DNA from: Bog-473 sp963756025
GTDB lineage: Bacteria > Actinomycetota > Acidimicrobiia > Acidimicrobiales > RAAP-2
Assembly: GCA_963756025.1 (NCBI GenBank)
Contig: CAVWMF010000008.1
Coordinates: 248,001-312,000 of the forward strand
Direction: 5' to 3'
Length of the DNA stretch: 64,000 nt
Made by a program: the position numbers and the translations under genes. The notes under the pieces are model-generated. The model saw nothing but the letters and a program-made list of their open reading frames with translations, ran no database searches and was not told where the DNA came from. Shown in pieces: positions 60,734-64,000 of this stretch. Positions within the stretch are counted from its first letter, which is position 1, and each line of letters opens with the position of its first letter.

Positions 60734-61561
60734 TCAGCCGGCGGACGCCTCTTCGGCGGTCTTCTTAGTGCGCCTCAGGATTTTGCGACCGAGCCAGGCG
60801 ACCGGGTCGTAGTGCGCGTCGACCACGCGTTCTTTCATCGGGATGATGGCATTGTCCGTGATTTTGATGTGCTCGGGGCACACCTCGGTGCAGCACTTGG
60901 TGATGTTGCACATGCCCAAACCTGCGCCGGACCGGGCGAGTTCGCGACGGTCGTTGGTGTCGAGCGGGTGCATCTCGAGCTCGGCGAAACGGATGAAGAA
61001 ACGGGGCCCGGCGTATTTGGGCTTGTTCTCCTCGTGGTCACGGATGACGTGACAGACGTCCTGGCACATGAAGCACTCGATGCACTTGCGGAACTCCTGG
61101 CCCCGCTCGACGTCGATCTGCGCCATCCGGTAGCCGCCCTCGGGCTCGGGGCCCGGCTTGAAGGCCGGCACGGTCTTCGCCACCTCGTAGTTGAAACTGA
61201 CGTCGGTCACCAGGTCGCGGATGATGGGGAACGTCTTCATCGGGGTCACGGTCACCGGCTCTCCCTCGGGGAGCGTGTCCATGCGGGTCATGCACATGAG
61301 GCGCGGCAGGCCGTTGATCTCGGCCGAGCACGAGCCACACTTGCCTGCCTTGCAGTTCCAACGGCAGGCCAGGTCAGGGGCGGGACCGGCTTGTATCCGG
61401 TGGATGACGTCGAGGACGACCTCACCCTCGACCGCGGGCACCACGTAGTCCGTGAGCTCCCCGCCGCTCGGATCCCCCCGCCACAGGCGCATGGTGAACT
61501 CGCCTGTGGCTTCTGCGGCTGCGGCTGCGGCTTCGGTGCCGGTTGCTTCATTCTCTGGCAT
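60734..61561 (-). CDS. sdhB: Succinate dehydrogenase/fumarate reductase iron-sulfur subunit
   Basis: 275 residues from ATG 61561, which overlaps the sdhA stop. [2Fe-2S] motif CRWNCKAGKCGSCSAEINGL with a fourth Cys in RLMCMTRMD; [4Fe-4S]/[3Fe-4S] motifs FRKCIECFMCQDVCHVI and CNITKCCTEVCPEHI. N-terminal Ala/Glu tail and C-terminal basic tail are variable. Membrane-bound complex II passing electrons to quinone. The open frame upstream to 62254 is sdhA shadow. Confidence 0.95.
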   Translation of the reverse strand: MPENEATGTEAAAAAAEATGEFTMRLWRGDPSGGELTDYVVPAVEGEVVLDVIHRIQAGPAPDLACRWNCKAGKCGSCSAEINGLPRLMCMTRMDTLPEGEPVTVTPMKTFPIIRDLVTDVSFNYEVAKTVPAFKPGPEPEGGYRMAQIDVERGQEFRKCIECFMCQDVCHVIRDHEENKPKYAGPRFFIRFAELEMHPLDTNDRRELARSGAGLGMCNITKCCTEVCPEHIKITDNAIIPMKERVVDAHYDPVAWLGRKILRRTKKTAEEASAG

Positions 61562-63375
61562 CAGTGGGCCTCCTCGAGCAGTTCCCGCAACTCCGCCGGC
61601 ATTTCGGGCAGCGGCTCGGGATTGATGGATATGGGCGCCAAGTAGCCGTGCTCGGCCGTCTGGCGCTGCACGAAGTTCACCTTGCCCATCTCGGGGTCCG
61701 GCCCCGGATAGTCCTCGCGCGTGTGCCCGCCGCGCGACTCCTTGCGGTTGAGCGCCCCCTGGGCCACGGCGATGGACGTGGTGACCATGGAGGGGAGATC
61801 GGTGGCCAGGTTCCATCCCGGGTTGTAGGCCAGGCCGCCCTTCACGCTCAGCTTCGCCGTGCGCTCCTTGAATTCCTCCAACTTGCCCAGCGCCTCTTCG
61901 AGCTCGGGCCCGGTGCGGATGATGCCGACCAGGGCCTGCATCGTCTGCTGCAGCTCGTGCTGGACGTCGTACGGATTGCCTCCGCCTTCGCGTCCGAACG
62001 GGGCCAGGGCATCGTCGATCGCCGACTGGACCTCTCCGGCGTCGACACTCGGTGTGCCGGAGCGGCCCTCGGCGAAGTCTGCTGCACCGATGCCGGCGCG
62101 GCGGCCGAAGACGATGAGGTCGGAGAGCGAGTTGCCGCCGAGGCGGTTCGCCCCGTGCATGCCGCCGGACACCTCGCCGATGGCGAAGAGACCGGGGACG
62201 GTGGCCGCCTGCGTCTCGGGGTCGACCCGGACCCCGCCCATCATGTAGTGGCACGTTGGGCCCACCTCCATGGGGGTGGCGGTGATGTCGACGCCGGCCA
62301 ACTCCATGAACTGGTGGTACATCGACGGGAGGCGCCGGCGGATGTACTCGGCGCTCCGGCGGCTGGCGATGTCGAGGAAGACCCCACCGTGCGGGCTGCC
62401 CCGGCCGGCTTTGACTTCGGAGTTGATGGCTCGGGCTACCTCGTCACGGGGAAGCAGGTCCGGGGTGCGGCCGTTGTTGATGTGGTCCTCGTACCAGCGG
62501 TCGGCCTCCTCCTCCGTCTTGGCGGTCTCGGCTTTGAACATGTCGGCGATGTAGTCGAACATGAAGCGCTTGCCTTCGGAATTGCGCAGGACGCCACCGT
62601 CGCCGCGCACGCCCTCGGTGACCAGGATGCCGCGCACGCTCAGTGGCCACACCATGCCCGTCGGGTGGAACTGCACGCACTCCATGTCGATGACGTCGGC
62701 CCCGGCCCAGATGGCCATGGCGTGGCCGTCGCCCACCGACTCCCAGCTGTTGGAGGTGTACGTCCAGGACTTGCCGATCGAACCGGTGGCCAAAATGAAG
62801 GATTTGGCGGTGAAGAGCACCATCTCGCCGGTCGGACGCATGTAGCCCACGGCGCCCGAGATGCGGCCCTCGGCGTCGGGCAGCAGGCGCAGGATCTTGC
62901 ACTCCATGAAGACGTCGGTCCCCATGGAGACCACCTTCTGCTGCAGGGTGCGGATCAGCTCGAGCCCGGTGCGGTCGCCCACGTGGGCCAGACGGGCGTA
63001 GCGGTGGCCACCGAAGTCGCGTTGGGTGATGCGACCGTCCTTGGTCCGGTCGAACAACGCCCCCCAGCGCTCCAACTCCAGGACCCGGTCCGGCGCCTCC
63101 ATGGCGTGGATCTGCGCCATCCGCCAGTTGTTGAGCATTTTCCCGCCGCGCATGGTGTCGCGGAAGTGGACCTTCCAGTTGTCCTCGGGCCAGACGTGGC
63201 CCATGGCCGCGGCCATGCCGCCTTCGGCCATGACGGTGTGCGCCTTGCCGAGGAGCGACTTGCAGACCAGCGCCACCCGCAGGCCGCGCTCCTTGGCCTC
63301 GATGGCGGCCCGCAACCCGGAGCCGCCGGCCCCGATGATGATGACGTCGTAGTCGTGTGTCTCGTAATCGGCCAT
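61561..63375 (-). CDS. sdhA: Succinate dehydrogenase/fumarate reductase flavoprotein subunit
   Basis: 604 residues. FAD-binding VIIIGAGGSGLRAAIEAKER, the flavin-linking His region GKAHTVMAEGGMAAAMGH, substrate site QFHPTGMVWPLSVRGILVTE and HGANRLGGNSLSDLIVFGRR. C-terminal GGHTREDYPGPDPEMGKVNF. Couples to SdhB by a four-base overlap and follows sdhC by 12 bases. Confidence 0.96.
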   Translation of the reverse strand: MADYETHDYDVIIIGAGGSGLRAAIEAKERGLRVALVCKSLLGKAHTVMAEGGMAAAMGHVWPEDNWKVHFRDTMRGGKMLNNWRMAQIHAMEAPDRVLELERWGALFDRTKDGRITQRDFGGHRYARLAHVGDRTGLELIRTLQQKVVSMGTDVFMECKILRLLPDAEGRISGAVGYMRPTGEMVLFTAKSFILATGSIGKSWTYTSNSWESVGDGHAMAIWAGADVIDMECVQFHPTGMVWPLSVRGILVTEGVRGDGGVLRNSEGKRFMFDYIADMFKAETAKTEEEADRWYEDHINNGRTPDLLPRDEVARAINSEVKAGRGSPHGGVFLDIASRRSAEYIRRRLPSMYHQFMELAGVDITATPMEVGPTCHYMMGGVRVDPETQAATVPGLFAIGEVSGGMHGANRLGGNSLSDLIVFGRRAGIGAADFAEGRSGTPSVDAGEVQSAIDDALAPFGREGGGNPYDVQHELQQTMQALVGIIRTGPELEEALGKLEEFKERTAKLSVKGGLAYNPGWNLATDLPSMVTTSIAVAQGALNRKESRGGHTREDYPGPDPEMGKVNFVQRQTAEHGYLAPISINPEPLPEMPAELRELLEEAH

Positions 63376-63387
63376 GTGGGAGGTCCT

Positions 63388-64000
63388 TTAGAAGTGGAAG
63401 CCGGGATCGGTGATGGTCCCGCTGGCTACCAGTCGGACGTAGAGGTCGGTCAGGGCCACCCCGAAGAGGCTGATCCAGGCGAACTTCATGTGGTGCGCGT
63501 TGAGTGGCGTCACCAGCTTCCACAACTTGTGGCGGATGGGGTGCTTGGCGAACGATTTCACTTGGCCGCCGCAGAAGTGGCGGCAGGCGTGACAGCTGAG
63601 GCTGTAGAGCCACAGGAACGTGGCGTTGAGGACGAGGAACACGGTGCCGATGCTGATGCCGATGCCGAGCCCCGGTTGGCGGAAGGCCTCCACGGCGTCG
63701 TACGTGAGGATGGCATTGAAGAGGAGCAGGATCCAGAAGAAGTAGCGGTGGACGTTCTGCAGGATCAGCGGGATCTTCGTCTCGCCCGTGTATTTGCCGT
63801 GGGCGTCGGCCACGCCGCAGGCCGGGGGCGAGAACCAGAACGAGCGGTAGTACGCCTTGCGGTAGTAGTAACAGGTGAGCCGAAACCCCAGGGGAAAGAT
63901 GAGGATCAACAGGGCGGGAGTGATGTGCCACGCCTCGATCCAGACCCCGAAGGGATGACTTCCCTCGACGCAGCTGCCGGTGAGGCAGGGCGAGTCGAGC
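63388..64000 (-). CDS. sdhC: Succinate dehydrogenase membrane anchor subunit, 5' end beyond window
   Basis: At least 203 residues are in the window; the frame remains open to base 64000 and the start lies beyond it. The product is a polytopic membrane protein with FWILLLFNAILTYDAVEAF, ISIGTVFLVLNATFLWLYSL and many His (SCHACRHFCGG, HPIRHKLWKL, NAHHMKF), consistent with haem ligands. It resembles the single large anchor of actinobacterial Sdh1 (Rv0249c-like) rather than separate SdhC and SdhD. Confidence 0.85.
   Translation of the reverse strand, partial: LDSPCLTGSCVEGSHPFGVWIEAWHITPALLILIFPLGFRLTCYYYRKAYYRSFWFSPPACGVADAHGKYTGETKIPLILQNVHRYFFWILLLFNAILTYDAVEAFRQPGLGIGISIGTVFLVLNATFLWLYSLSCHACRHFCGGQVKSFAKHPIRHKLWKLVTPLNAHHMKFAWISLFGVALTDLYVRLVASGTITDPGFHF

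Overview
The window is high-GC bacterial chromosome from an actinobacterium. It carries an actinobacterial S10/spc/alpha ribosomal-protein gene order, tsaE-tsaB-rimI next to alr, a CIRCE-controlled groES, and secreted proteins with a GYWLVASDGGIF-type repeat that I associate with Acidimicrobiia-like lineages. The class assignment is inference from recalled family knowledge, not a database result.

Layout. 1-10341 is the translation cluster: 3' end of rpsH, rplF, rplR, rpsE, rpmD, rplO, secY, adk, map, infA, rpmJ, rpsM, rpsK, rpsD, rpoA, rplQ, truA, rplM, rpsI. 10347-19262 is cell-wall precursor and tRNA-modification housekeeping: glmM, glmS, acpS, nnr, alr, a family-4 uracil-DNA glycosylase, tsaE, tsaB, rimI. 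19263-26430 is an accessory island lying where tsaD usually sits between rimI and groES: a secreted Ig-repeat/six-repeat protein, a decayed aldo/keto reductase containing a displaced copy of the rimI tail, a GGDEF diguanylate cyclase, a GH13 glucosidase and an SDR. 26539-28748 is a textbook groES-groEL unit with promoter, CIRCE, an inter-gene hairpin and a terminator. 28928-46306 is purine, folate and TCA metabolism: a CoA-type Nudix hydrolase, GuaB3-like protein, guaA, pcrA, a B12-binding protein, sucC, sucD, a secreted GH43-like six-repeat protein, purN-purH, folD, a cupin, metF, icd, mdh. 46374-50405 holds a translationally coupled ATP-grasp/alpha-E/transglutaminase-like operon plus an ACT-domain gene. 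50430-60706 is accessory: DHA2 exporter with a leader peptide, Gfo/Idh/MocA oxidoreductase, GNAT, Ddn-like protein with divergent TetR regulator, sulfatase, DUF222-HNH protein, a small ORF, SDR and an SCP2-like protein. 60734-64000 is sdhB-sdhA-sdhC on the minus strand, with sdhC running off the end.

Several essential or conserved genes (rplF, nnr, guaB3-like, the GH43-like gene, probably purN) carry single-base frameshifts, mostly in G or C runs. The simplest reading is residual sequencing/assembly indels, and features are annotated across them. The most interesting biology is the pair of secreted proteins that attach the same six 42-residue repeats (in two different circular phases, suggesting a six-bladed propeller) to unrelated N-terminal domains, and the scarred island between rimI and groES.
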